The notes under the pieces are model-generated. The model ran no database searches and had not been told where the DNA came from. It was given only the letters and a program-made list of their open reading frames with translations. 64,000 nucleotides of DNA from Shinisaurus crocodilurus. Its lineage: Eukaryota; Chordata; Lepidosauria; Squamata; Shinisauridae. Of this stretch, positions 9,634-19,351 are shown piece after piece. The position numbers and the translations under genes were made by a program. The first letter of the stretch is position 1. Every line of letters starts with the position of its first letter. The stretch covers positions 309,640,492 to 309,704,491 of the forward strand of contig CM037876.1 of assembly GCA_021292165.1 (NCBI GenBank), in the 5' to 3' direction.

Positions 9634-9821
9634 GTACACTCAAAAGCGCAGGCCTCCACAAGCCAAGCACAGCATACCATGTTGTGGCCTGCCAAATGCT
9701 TGGCCACCCTTTTGCTTTTGTAGTCCCTGCCAGGCAGGAAAAAGGGAAATTTATTGAGCCTATGATGGGTTGTGTTTGGCTTGGAGGGTCAGCACTTGCA
9801 TCGCACTCTGTAACCACTATA

Positions 9822-9930
9822 ACGAATGCTAAGCATGATGAGTCTTTTCTCTTTCCAGGTCACGGAACTAGAATTACGAATGCTAAGCACGATGAGTCTT
9901 TTCTCTTTCCAGGTCACACGGAACTAGAAT
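9822..9930. repeat. Tandem duplication, two 54-bp units
   Basis: The unit beginning ACGAATGCTAAGCA and containing TGATGAGTCTTTTCTCTTTCC occurs at 9822 and 9876 with one substitution (CATGATG/CACGATG) and a 2-bp insertion in the second. A simple recent duplication. Confidence 0.85.
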
Positions 9931-9950
9931 TTTGGTTCTAGTAGATTGTC

Positions 9951-10310
9951 ACAGCTGGGCTGTGGGAAGCAGTCAGAGGTGAGCCATGAGCCATGGAACA
10001 AATCAATCCTCAGGTCCGAGGGCTATGTCAGAACCGGAGGGCAAACCAGGAGGCAGGGCTGAAGGACAACCAAGGATACAGTGGGAACACACCAGAGCTC
10101 AGGAAGACCTTGTTGTTCAAGCTAGGCTCAACTGGAACAGGAAGTCCTTTTTATACTTCTTCCTGTCCAGAAGGATTGGATGGGTGGGCGGAGTCTGGGT
10201 GGGCGGAGTCAGGCCAGGACCTGAAGGTACTTCACAGAGAAGGCTGCCCCCTGCAGTTCAGTGGTTCACCACATGGGACAGCAACACATGGATCCAGACA
10301 TTCCCAATAC
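9951..10310 (+). repeat. LTR-like interspersed repeat, copy 1
   Basis: Shares blocks in the same order with the inverted sequence at 44085-44870: a start near TGTCACAGCTGGGCTG, GGAGGCAGGGCTGAAGGACAACC, AGCTCAGGAAGACCTTG, CTGGAACAGGAAGTCC and GGGTGGGCGGAGTC. It has a TATA-like TTTTTATACTTC. Start with TG and no coding part suggest a solo LTR, but the end and TSD could not be fixed, so the class is uncertain. Confidence 0.45.
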
Positions 10311-10494
10311 AGACTGAGGCCCTAATGGAACATCATGGTGCTCATGCGGCAGCCGCCGACCTGGCCCCTCTCCCGCATGTGTAATGTACAAGGAAAGTGT
10401 GATGTGGCTTCGTCATGTTCAGAGTTTCCTCGGAAATGCCACGCCACTCATTTCTTTTATCAGCTTTACAGAGGGGTTGCAGTTGGTGGGATGT

Positions 10495-10902
10495 AGGGTG
10501 GCCACGTGTCCTCTTTTACACAGGACAGTCCTCTGTGTGAAGGGCTGCCAGAGGACTGTCCTCTATTTTGAAGGTGTCCTCTGTCTGAAGGGCTGCCCAG
10601 TCCAAGTCTGGTATAAAAATAAAGAACCATGCAAAGGAAGAGCTCAAGGGCCTTGAAGTTCCCCATCAGCAGCACCTGGGCAGCAGACTGAACAAGGCAC
10701 AACCAGGTCACCTGGTCACAATCTTCGACACTATGGTGAGAGATGTACTGTGTATTTCTATTTAAATTATAATAATTATTTCTAGATTTGCATCTGCACA
10801 TATAAATTGCCATATACAATTTTTATGCAAATGGGTATCCTCTTTTGTCTTATTTTTGGGTGTTGCGTGTTCTCTTTTTGCTGATTCACTCGTGGCCATC
10901 CT
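10495..10902 (+). repeat. GGGTGGCC-family repeat, copy with possible 10-bp TSD
   Basis: Near-complete, from AGGGTGGCCACGTGTCC to CGTGGCCATCCT. Left flank GGTGGGATGT (10485-10494) and right flank GGTGGGGTGG (10903-10912) agree at 8 of 10 positions. Internal GAGGACTGTCCTCT, CCAGTCCAAGTCTGG and ATTTAAATTATA blocks are present. Confidence 0.8.
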
Positions 10903-11010
10903 GGTGGGGTGGGGTAGGAAGTGGAGAGAGGGGGCAAGTCTGCAGCAGCCAACCATTCCTCACAATTTTGGCCTTCCATTCTCTCTCTTGCCATTGTGCA
11001 CTATTTATTT

Positions 11011-11056
11011 GGCTTTCTGCCGTGTTTCTTTTTTAAAAGAAACACGGCAGAAAGCC
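11011..11056. repeat. 22-bp perfect inverted repeat (hairpin) at an L2 5' junction
   Basis: Arms 11011-11032 and 11035-11056 are exact reverse complements around a 2-base centre. The right arm abuts the first base of L2 homology at 11057. Confidence 0.9.
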
Positions 11057-11396
11057 GGAGGGCCTTTTCTGCTGTGGCACCCCGGTTGTGGAATGAGCTC
11101 CCCAAAGAGGCTCGCCTGGCGCCTACATTGTACTCTTTCCAGCACCAGGTGAAGACCTTTCTATTCTCCCAGGCATTTTAATCCTTTTAATCATCTTAAT
11201 CATTTTAATCTTGTAGTTGTTTTTCACTCTGTTATTGTAACTGCTGCTGCTAGCTCTGCCGTTTGTTTTTAATCTGTGGTTTTAAATCTTATATTTATAT
11301 TATATTGTATTTTATGGTTTTAACTGTTGTAAACCGCCCAGAGAGCTTCAGCTATTAGGTGGTATAAAAATGTATTAAAGAAAGAAAGAAAGAAAG
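11057..11396 (+). repeat. L2-type LINE, 5'-truncated 3' end
   Basis: Starts GGAGGGCCTTTTCTGCTGTGG, passes CAGGTGAAGACCTTTCTATTC and AACTGTTGTAAACCGCCCAG, and ends in GTATAAAAATGTATTAAAG with an AAAG tail. The first ~110 bases translate to the C-terminal end of the L2 protein (FSAVAPRLWNELPKEARLAP, QVKTFLFSQAF); the rest is 3' UTR. Confidence 0.88.
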
Positions 11397-12088
11397 AGTT
11401 GCAAGTTTCTTCTTTTATTGTTACCTTCTGTGGCAAGCAATTTGGCAGGGCAGCCAAAAGACGTTCTTTGGAAATCGTTGAGGAGAGCTTGCCAGAGCTG
11501 TTGCCGCACAGCAGCTGCTCCAGCGGCAAACGGGTTTCACCTTTTCTTGGAGGTTACGCCCACCTGGTATTATCTCATCTGATTTCCTTGGACGGCAGGA
11601 AGAAAATTAAAGGTTAGCAAAGTTTGCTTTCATCTTCCAGTAGGAGCTGTCGGTTATTTCAGTGTGTAACTTGCACTACTCCTTTTATTTATTTTCCCCC
11701 TTTTTTCCCTTGACAACTCCCTTCTTGTTTTTGTGACTAAAAATATCACTCAAGATGTTGCTGTAGTTTGAATTATTTCAAGGAGCCTAAGAAAAGCTTA
11801 GACCGCTTCTCTTCAATTTGGAAGAGGTACCGAACCAAGAACAGGTTCCGTGTAACTCTGCTGGGTAAAAGTTCAGCCAAGTAACCAAGACAGTTGCCGA
11901 GTTGAATAACACATAACATTCTTTAAATCACACACACACACACACACACAAATCTAATATATTCACAAAGATGCATGGAAAGTTAAGTTTTAAAGGAAGA
12001 GACCCACTGGGTTGCAGCGAAGCTTAGTCAATGTCAAACTTAGAGTAGATGCCCTGGAATCGATGGGACTTGTGTTGGTCACAGTGTG
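11397..12088. other. Single-copy stretch, possible conserved non-coding DNA
   Basis: No gene recognised. 11400-11660 has no repeat signature and a mixed composition typical of retained sequence. A (CA)n tract lies at 11929-11951. Confidence 0.3.
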
Positions 12089-12202
12089 TTAGGGCGCAAT
12101 CCTATGCATGTTTAGACTGAAAAAAGTCCTACAAGCTGGCTGGGGCATGCTGGGAATTGAAGGACTTTTTTCTGTCTAAACATGCATAGGATTGTGCCCT
12201 AA
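12089..12202. mobile_element. GCGCAATCCTATGCATG palindromic MITE, copy 1
   Basis: Inverted arms TTAGGGCGCAATCCTATGCA and its complement flank a centre GGCTGGGGCATGCTGGGA. Relatives lie at 12649, 18418, 18845 (part), 8688 (half) and 21316 (part). The superfamily is not settled; no reliable TSD was read because the flanks TTA/TAA are symmetrical with the arms. Confidence 0.75.
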
Positions 12203-12504
12203 GAGAAGGCAACTCAAAAGAAATACTGTTGAAAAGTCCACTTAAAAGCTTGTCTCATCAGGGGCCCAAATGCAACTCAGCCGGCAGGGAATCCCCCCTT
12301 ACTCACAGGCAAGTGTGATAGGATTGTGGCTGCAGTGATTACTAAATCAAGATCCACTTATTGGGATTAGGGATAGACTCTCTCAGTATGGCGGTGGCCA
12401 GTTATACATCATGAAAAAAGAGGACATTTGTTGCCTCTTTGACGCATTTTAAAAACAGCCCAACCAATTAAATTAGCAGCATAATGGTACGTGAGACCTT
12501 AAGG
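12203..12504 (+). repeat. Permuted block copy 1 (segments A, truncated GGGTGGCC end, B)
   Basis: Segment A (12203-12395, starting GAGAAGGCAACTCAAAAG) and segment B (12443-12504, TTTTAAAAACAGCCCAACCA) recur inverted at 18215-18417 and 18562-18628. Between A and B lies about 45 bases of a GGGTGGCC-family end (GGTGGCCAGTTATACATC). The order differs from the other copy; see findings. Confidence 0.75.
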
Positions 12505-12640
12505 CAGGGCTCTCCAACCTTGGGCCCCCAGATGTTGCTGGACTACAGCTCCCAGAATCCCTTGCCATTAGCCATGCTGGCTGGGTGTGCTGGGAGCTGT
12601 AGGCCAGCAACATCTGGGGACCCAAGGTTGGAGAGCCCTG
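12505..12640. mobile_element. Palindromic hAT-type MITE, divergent relative (136 bp)
   Basis: Ends CAGGGCTCTCCAACCTTGGG and complement, with GATGTTGCTGGACTACAGC replacing the usual GATGTTTTTGGCCTACAAC. TSD CCTTAAGG at 12497-12504 and 12641-12648. It interrupts the B-MITE junction, which is uninterrupted in the inverted copy at 18561. Confidence 0.9.
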
Positions 12641-12648
12641 CCTTAAGG

Positions 12649-12756
12649 GATCAATCCTATGCATGTTTAGACAGAAAAAAAGTCCTACAACTCCCAGCAT
12701 GCTGGGAGATGTAGGACTTTTTTCTGTCTAAACACATGCATAGGATTGTACCCTTA
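12649..12756. mobile_element. GCGCAATCCTATGCATG palindromic MITE, copy 2
   Basis: Arms ATCAATCCTATGCATGTTTA and TAAACACATGCATAGGATTG around a short centre CTCCCAGCATGCTGGGAG. Confidence 0.75.
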
Positions 12757-14312
12757 GTCACACCGATTTCATTGGGTCTATTCTAAGTATGTCTACATCT
12801 GGATCCAACCTGATATTTTTCCACACAAAGAGGAAGTCTTTAGACACCTCTGGTTGTTTTTAGTTTTTCAGATTGTGGGCCATATACAAATGCAATCATT
12901 TTGTATAAATGGGCATTTTCCTTGGATGTCACAATTTGGCTATGAGCAGGAACTGCAAGAACAATAATAAGAGCTGGTGTCAGCATTTCATCAAGCCAAT
13001 AAAATGATTGTTAATTTATGGTTTTGCTATTTTAATTATTATACTGTATATTGTTTTTATTACATTTCTATTAGCTGTCACGGGAACATGATTTGTGTTG
13101 AAGGTGTGTCGTGCGTGCGTGTGTGTGTGTGTGTGTGTCCCTTTGTGAATATAAATAGATAAAGGCACCCATCGAAACAGGAACGCACACAGAAACAGCC
13201 CAATATTTACACTACAATATATTGGTTCCCATGTGACTGCACCCCTACTTTTCAGAGCACTTAGCATAATTACGAAGCCAGCCCTAAAGCAGCTAAAAAC
13301 TCATTTTGCAGCATTCCACAGGCACTGGTGGTGGCCCATTCCCACATACCTAGTTCCTCTCCCAACCCCCCCTTAAGTATTTCTCAAAGGATATTTTACT
13401 GTGAAGAAAAACTTACGCTGGAATGAAACTTCTTATCACTACATTAGTATCCTGGCCTTCCTCCAAGGGCCCCAGCTGACTGACTGTTGAGAGGGGGGGG
13501 GAACAGAAAACCGGGGCTGGGAGTGGGGTGGGCTGGGGTGGGGTCAGTCAGCCCTCACTGGGCTGTTTTTTTTGGGGGGGTCCGCCTTAGGATTTTTTGT
13601 ACTTCTGCAATCCTCAGGGCTCCTCAAGCCTGCCAATGCCGCCCTCCTGCGCACGGCGGTTGCCATTTGGGCTACCTGAGCGACGGCAGCACTCACGCCT
13701 GGACATGAGAAATAAGAGGGAACGACCTGTTGTTGTTTTTTCCTGAGCCAGCGTGTGCGACAGATCCCTCTTCGGTTGGCTGACTGATACTGAGTGCAAG
13801 ATCCCGGAGGAGGGCACAGCTGACGGACCGGAATAGCGAACGGCGGGGGGGGGGCCTTTCCACACGGCCTGTGACGTTTTGTTACAGGGTTGCAGCACCT
13901 GTGTCTAATATATCCGTCTTCCCTTAAGGGAGAGGGTCTTTTCCGAACGTTGATGAGTTTGGCAAAGCAAAGAGGGTCGACGCCACCACTGTGTGGAAGG
14001 AGGTCCTCCAAAGGGCCGTAGGGGCTTGGAGTGCGACGGCGAGGGTGGCTCCCGAGATGGGGAGGGGGCGGCAAGTGAACAGCACCCACAAACTCCTATT
14101 TACACCACCAGTTCCAACAAGAGCCAGGAAGGGGCTCTGCTTTTCTGGCTCCCTCAGAACTCGGTCCCAGTGTTCACCCGCGCCTGCTCCTCCTCCCCCT
14201 TCTCTGGTAGCGTTCGGTAAATTTGCTTCACCTTCTCTGGGCGTTGCCTGGACATCACCACTAGGCCTGTTCTCTTATTTGTCAGCCTCTCGTGGGTCTC
14301 TCTCGAGGATCT
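12757..14312. other. No gene seen; GC-rich second half
   Basis: A (GT)n microsatellite lies at 13111-13138. 13480-14310 is CpG-rich with poly-G runs. No splice-bounded exon or family match was recognised on either strand. CpG island or regulatory DNA is possible but unproven. Confidence 0.35.
13111..13138. repeat. (GT)n microsatellite
   Basis: GTGCGTGCGTGTGTGTGTGT-type tract. Confidence 0.9.
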
Positions 14313-14562
14313 AGGCTGGGCAGGTGTCCTACTTTACCAAGGGCAGTCCCCTCTTTTTGGAGGTGTTTCCTATTTGAAGAGGTGCCCACTCCAAGACTGG
14401 TCTAAAGCCAAAGAACCATAGAGAGGGCAGCCTTGACGTTGCCAATCCTCAGTTAGCACCTGGACAGCAACTGGGCACACACGTCACCTGGTCAGTCTTC
14501 TTAACTATGGTGAGTTGCATTATATTTCTATTTAAATTATGGTTATTATTTCTAAATTTACA

Positions 14563-14587
14563 CAGAGAGAGAGAGAGAGAGAGAGAG
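14563..14587. repeat. (GA)n microsatellite
   Basis: About 12 GA units directly before the SINE head. Confidence 0.95.
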
Positions 14588-14612
14588 AACCAGTGTGGCA
14601 TAGTGGCTAGAG

Positions 14613-14747
14613 CAGTGTTCTCCAACCTTGGGTCCCCAGATGTTTTTGGCCTACAACTCCCAGCATGCCCCAGCCAGCATAGCTGGCTGGGGCATGCTGG
14701 GAGTTGTAGGCCAAAAACATCTGGGGACCCAAGGTTGGAGAACACTG
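14613..14747. mobile_element. Palindromic hAT-type MITE, copy 2 (135 bp)
   Basis: TSD GGCTAGAG at 14605-14612 and 14748-14755, which is part of the SINE head. Arms are identical to copy 1 by eye. Confidence 0.95.
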
Positions 14748-14778
14748 GGCTAGAGTGTTGGACTGGGGCTTGGGAGAT

Positions 14779-14938
14779 TCATAGATTATAGAGTTGGAAG
14801 GGGCCTGCAAGGCCATTGAGTCCAACCCCCAGCTCAGTGCAGGAAACTTAGAGGAGGGGTCTCCCATCCAAGTAATAACCAGGCCTGACCCTGCTTAGCT
14901 TTCCACGCTCAGACAAGCTGAGCCAGCGTGAGCCACAG
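14779..14938 (-). repeat. 5S-rRNA-headed SINE with CR1-like tail, copy 2
   Basis: On the minus strand: head GTGGCTCACGCTGGCTCAGC, box A to box C intact (GGATGGGAGACC), then the CR1-like tail. Interrupts the box-B region of the CORE SINE; the TSD is at most AGAT. Confidence 0.88.
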
Positions 14939-15458
14939 ATCCAGGTTCTAGTCCCCACTCAGCCATGAAGTTTGCTGGGTGACTTTGGGCCAGACACTGA
15001 CTTTCAGCCTAACCTGCCTCACAGGGTTGTCGTGACGGTAAAATGGAAAGGAGGAGGATCATATTCACCGCCTTGGGCTCCTTGGAAGAAAGGCGGGATA
15101 TAAATGTAACCAGTAAATAAATAATTTTTAAAATTTATATACACACATATATACATGTGCAAATGTTATACAAATTGCCGTCTTCTTTGGTCCTCTTTTT
15201 TGGTGATGCAAAAGTGGCCACCCGCTCCTCCTACCACCCAAGATGTTCTGAGGTCCATTTGGGGCAATGCCCTTGCTCTGCTAAGGGGTTGTTCTGCTGG
15301 CCGCAGAAGAGGAACGGGGTTGGCAGTGACTGGGTTCGCATGACATGACAAGCAACCAACGATAAGACACAACAGTCACTCGTCGTGTTGTGCGGATCCA
15401 GTCGTGGTTAGCAACCGTGGGTTCTTAGCATGGTTGGCAACCACAATAAGAACCAGTG

Positions 15459-15552
15459 GTTTGTTGTGGGGGTCTGTTTGACCCACGATGGATGGCCGTG
15501 TTGTCCGATCGCGGAGGCCACGACCCATCGTGGGTCGAGCCCCACAACAAGC
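15459..15552. repeat. Inverted repeat, MITE-like
   Basis: GACCCACGATGG at 15480-15491 is the exact complement of 15525-15536, and TTTGTTGTGGGG / CCCCACAACAAG extend the stem outward with a small gap. Upstream 15326-15450 repeats related words (GGTTAGCAACC, GGTTGGCAACC) and may be part of the same element. Confidence 0.6.
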
Positions 15553-16540
15553 AAGCCGCTTGGCAAGAGCAGCAGAGAGCCAGAGAGCGCGGGCACTTTG
15601 GGGCAGCTGTCAGCGGCGTCCCCAGTCGCCGCTCTGCACCGCTGCCCTGTGCTTGGCGTGGCAGCACAGAGCAGAGATGTGATCCCGGCCGGCTGCTCGA
15701 GAGGTCTCCTGCTCGAGCAGGAGGCAGGGATGCCTGATCTGCTCCACGCCACTGCCCCATGAGAGACAGCAGAGGCCGAATGCTGTCGGCAGGAAGGCAT
15801 TTTGGAGGCTGAGATAACATTGCACAGGGAGACCAAAGTGCTAGCGGCAGTTGGAGTGCGAGGGGGACAGAATCACATGTATTCATTTGAACTAACCAGC
15901 CAAATTTTGGGGGTATTTATATGTGTATATGATATTATATATCAGAAGGAATGGGACATAGAACCTCAATTATTCATTGTCTGGGACTGGGATAATGGAA
16001 TGGATTCATGTATGGCTGAGGATTTTGAAGAGTCTCCTTTCTTTCCCTTCCTTTGGCAACTGTTTGCATCTTTGGCAACCACGGCCACTACAGACATCTC
16101 TGCAATGCCAGGATGACCCCACTTGGGCTCTGTGGCACTGTTGGTGGTACAGCCTACCTAAAATGGAAAAACAAGGTCCATGCTTTGTTTTTCCCCAGCG
16201 TTCTGTACTGTACATGCAAAATCCAGATGAAAAGAAAGAACATGACCATGTGCCCTTTCACAAGATCGACTGTGTGGGTTTCAGATGTTTCAGACCAGTT
16301 TCACCAGTTCTTGGACACCCATCTCACACAACGGATTCAGATGACCAGGATCTCCACATTGAACTTGGACACAGAGGGGTCCACGAAGATGCCGAGGTCC
16401 ACAGGAAACAAGTGACTTCCTTTTACAATAGCACCAGAATCCCTTGATAGGCACTGCAGCACAGCAGCTAAGAGGGAGTCTCTGTTTTCTATCTTCCCTC
16501 TACTATGAATTAACTATGTGAGCATTAGAGAAGAAAAACT
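15553..16540. other. Unassigned sequence
   Basis: Several open frames of 90-156 codons overlap on both strands, but none shows a family motif, and codon-level conservation cannot be judged. No RNA gene or regulatory site recognised. Confidence 0.3.
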
Positions 16541-16544
16541 CCTG

Positions 16545-16665
16545 CCCCCAAGCTGCAATACAGGGATAATAATACTGACCTACCTTGCAGGGGTGTTGTA
16601 AAGACGCTGAAATTATATATGTGAAGTACTCCGAACCCTCAGAAAGTGCAAAATAAATGCCAAGC
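16545..16665 (+). repeat. Old MIR/L2-type 3' fragment
   Basis: GGGATAATAATACTGACCTACC, GGGTGTTGTAAAG and AAAATAAATGCCAAGCAG follow the MIR 3' order. Confidence 0.6.
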
Positions 16666-16669
16666 AGTG

Positions 16670-17843
16670 TTATTATTATTGCAAGCAGTGCAATTTTGGG
16701 CTGGATCTGCGCGGCCTGAAGTGAAGTTGGGACAATGTGTCAAAATGCTGGTGTTGAAACGACACTATAATTTGGGAAGGAGGCAAGGCCACACAGCATA
16801 GTTCAAAGCGATACCTCCTCCGCAGTCTCTGCTCCACCCCCACCCCGCTTCTTGAGATGAAATTGCCTCCAGGAATCCTCTTGCCAATAATGCACCTTGG
16901 CGTGATCTTGGTTGACCTTTTCCTTCTTACAGTCCTTCTCTCTCTCCTTTCAACAGGGGTCTAAAACTGAGTCAGAGGGGTTGCAGATAAACAAGGGGAG
17001 GGCTTGCTGCGTTTTCTTGTCTCGCAAGCCCTCACGTGGCCCCGGCGATCTCTCCCCCCCCCCTTATAAAGAACGTTGGGAAATGGTCCAACATTGGACA
17101 ATGAAGATTTGGCGGTGGCAGCTCTTTATGTGTACTTTCTGAGATCCAGGTTCTGCGTTTGGCTATTTTTTTCTTTCTTTCTCCTAATTTAACAATCAAC
17201 CCATTCCCACCACCACCACAACCTGCGTGAGCATTTCCAGACTAAGGTGCTATGGGGTCCCTCCAACGTCACCGGCGCAGCCGTTTCATCTTCCCAATGA
17301 TTCCGAGACCACATCCTGTGTGGTTACCTCCAGACCCTTTGGCTTTTCATGTGGTTTGACATGCCTTTAATTTAGAGACAATCCGGTTGGGTCTCTCTAA
17401 CTTGAAACGCAAATGGGAAAGGGAGCAAAAGAAAAAGAAGGGGGGGCGAAAAGACACACGGGAAGACGCTGAGCCTCTGGAAGAATTCGACAGATGTCGA
17501 CACGGCAGGGATGCGATGTCAAACTGTTAATTAGGCGGGTAAACAGGACCAAGGGTAATTACACACCCAGCGCAAATATTATTTGATGTAACTATAGGCT
17601 GACGGCAGGCAGCACCAGCTCTCATCTAAATAGATGATATTATTATGGAGGCTAAGTCTGCAAAGAGGCTCGACCCCCCCAAGAAGGCCTTTCGACTCCA
17701 ATGGGGTCGCCTCACTTTTAATTCAAGGCCACATGTTTGACCCTTGGCTTGATTTTATAATGACGAGGAAGATAACAACACTCCCCCTCCACCAAAAAGG
17801 CAAAAGGTGGTCAAAATGTGAGGCAGGACTTCCTGGGAGATGG
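16670..17843. other. Single-copy stretch with candidate conserved enhancer (17375-17640)
   Basis: No repeat or exon recognised. 17500-17640 is A/T-rich but complex, with homeodomain-type cores (GTTAATTAGG, GGTAATTAC) and a TAAACA forkhead-like core close together. This looks like conserved non-coding DNA but cannot be proved from one sequence. Confidence 0.35.
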
Positions 17844-18214
17844 GAGTGGCGGCCAGGTGTCCTACTTTACTGAGGACAGTCCTCTGTTTGGAGGGCTGTT
17901 GGCCCAAGTCTGGTTTAAAGATAAAGAACCATCAGAAGGGAGAGCAACAGGGGACCTTGAACTTGCCCCTCCACAGGTAGTAGCTGGTCAGCAGACTGAG
18001 CAATCACAAAGGGTCACCTGTTCACACTCCTCTCCGCTATGGTGAGAGATGTACTGTTTTTCTATGTAAATCATACTAGTAATTCCTTCTAAATTTGCAT
18101 ATGTACACGTAAGTTAGGATATGCTGTTTTTGTGCCGTCCTGTGTGTGTCCTCTTTCCTCCTCTTTTTGGGCAACAAATGTCCTCTTTTTTCACGATGTG
18201 TAACTGGCCACCGT
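17844..18214 (+). repeat. GGGTGGCC-family repeat, copy 4
   Basis: From GGCGGCCAGGTGTCCTACTT to ACTGGCCACCGT, with GAGGACAGTCCTCTGTTTGG and GGTTTAAAGATAAAGAACC inside. Its right end adjoins segment A exactly as the truncated copy does at 12396. Confidence 0.85.
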
Positions 18215-18417
18215 ACTGAGAGAGTCTTATCAGGCAGCTACTCCCTAATCCCAATAAGCGGATCTTGATTTAGTCATCGCTGCAGCCGCAATCCTATGCA
18301 CACTTGCCTGTGGGTAGGTAAGGGGGGATTCCCTGCCCGCTGAGCTGCATTTGGGCCCCTGATGCGACAAGCTTTTAAGTGGACTTTTCAACAGTATTTC
18401 TTTTGAGTTGCCTTCTC
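18215..18417 (-). repeat. Permuted block copy 2, segment A
   Basis: Reverse complement of 12203-12395 with few differences (for example CCCACAGGCAAGTGTGCATAG here). Confidence 0.8.
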
Positions 18418-18561
18418 TTAGGGCGCAATCCTATAGCATGTTTAGACAGAAAAAAAGTCCTACATCTCCCAGTATGCCCCAGCCAGCTATGCTGGTTGGG
18501 GCATGCTGGGAGTTGTAGGACTTTTTTTCCAGTCTAAACATGCTATAGGATTGTCCCCTTA
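18418..18561. mobile_element. GCGCAATCCTATGCATG palindromic MITE, copy 3
   Basis: Long copy: arms TTAGGGCGCAATCCTATAGC and complement; centre holds CCCCAGCCAGCTATGCTGG with its inverted partner. Confidence 0.8.
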
Positions 18562-18628
18562 AGGTCTTGTCGTACCATTATGCTGCTAATTTGATTGTTT
18601 GGGCTGTTTTTAAAATGATTTTAGGCAG
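18562..18628 (-). repeat. Permuted block copy 2, segment B
   Basis: Reverse complement of 12443-12504 (GTACCATTATGCTGCTAATT, GGGCTGTTTTTAAAATG). Confidence 0.75.
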
Positions 18629-18639
18629 CATTCATTCAC

Positions 18640-18830
18640 TGGGACCTCTGTTGCTGTTTTATTAATGTTCGAAATAGCTGAACTATGTTATAGTTTTTAT
18701 CCAGTTGTTTTAAAATGGTTGGGTTCTCTTGTTTTTACTATGTTTTATTTTTTCATTATTATCTTAGCTGCCTTGTGAGAGCTATCTTCTAAAAGGCAGC
18801 CTGTAAATGAATAAATAATATGTAAATTTT
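18640..18830 (+). repeat. L2-like LINE 3' tail, decayed
   Basis: TTAGCTGCCTTGTGAGAGC and GGCAGCCTGTAAATGAATAAA have the shape of an L2 3' end. Confidence 0.45.
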
Positions 18831-18844
18831 AAAAAGCCATTGTG

Positions 18845-18945
18845 GGAGTAGGCGTGCATAGGATTACACTGAAAGGGTGCAATCCTGTGCATGTTTAGAC
18901 AGAAAAAAGGCCTACAACTCCCAACATGCCCCAGCCAGCATTCCA
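18845..18945. repeat. GCGCAATCCTATGCATG MITE, partial
   Basis: GGGTGCAATCCTGTGCATGT, ACAGAAAAAAGGCCTACAAC and CATGCCCCAGCCAGCAT are one arm and the centre; the other arm is lost. Confidence 0.6.
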
Positions 18946-19311
18946 CAATAACTAACAACAACAAAGCTGTTCAGCCCCTCAAAGTTACGTCTTGTGCTTA
19001 AAAACCAGTAGAGGTGTTGGAGGAGCAAAACGCTGAAGGGGCTCCAAACCCCAGTGTGTCTTTTTGTATTTCCCCCCACCCAAAAGCTCCCCCTCCTCCG
19101 CATCTCCTTCTTTTCTTCTCCATTTCCAACTGCCCTGAAAATGCGGGACCAATCCTGACAATTTTAAAACAAAAAGAAAGAGATTGCCCTGCAAGCACTG
19201 ACACACACACACCCCTCATGAGAAACACCAGATATCAACAATTAAGGGTTTAAGTAAGGTTAAAAAATATATACAAAAGCCACTTATAAAATATTATAAA
19301 AATAATATATA

Positions 19312-19317
<6 letters not shown>

Positions 19318-19349
<32 letters not shown>
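19318..19349. repeat. (AT)n microsatellite
   Basis: Uninterrupted AT run directly before the Helitron-like element; it may belong to its AT-rich end. Confidence 0.9.

Positions 19350-19351
<2 letters not shown>

Larger units (their letters stand above)
14588..15125 (+). repeat. CORE/MIR-type tRNA SINE split by a hAT MITE and a 5S SINE
   Basis: Head ACCAGTGTGGCATAGTGGCT, interrupted at 14613-14747 by a MITE and at about 14779-14938 by a minus-strand 5S SINE; it resumes with ATCCAGGTTCTAGTCCCC, GACTTTGGGCCAGAC, CACAGGGTTGTCGTGACGG and a GATATAAATGTAACC tail. Confidence 0.88.
14313..15223 (+). repeat. GGGTGGCC-family repeat split by nested insertions
   Basis: Left part 14313-14562 (GGTGTCCTACTTTACCAAGG, CCACTCCAAGACTGGTCTAAA, ATTTAAATTATGG) and right part about 15126-15223 (GTTATACAAATTGCCGTC to AAGTGGCCACCC) together make one repeat. 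A (GA)n tract, a CORE SINE, a hAT MITE and a 5S SINE lie between. Confidence 0.85.

Noticed and set aside
15553..16450. Cluster of overlapping open frames as a gene
   Set aside because: Frames overlap on both strands with no family motif, and no exon boundaries could be supported.
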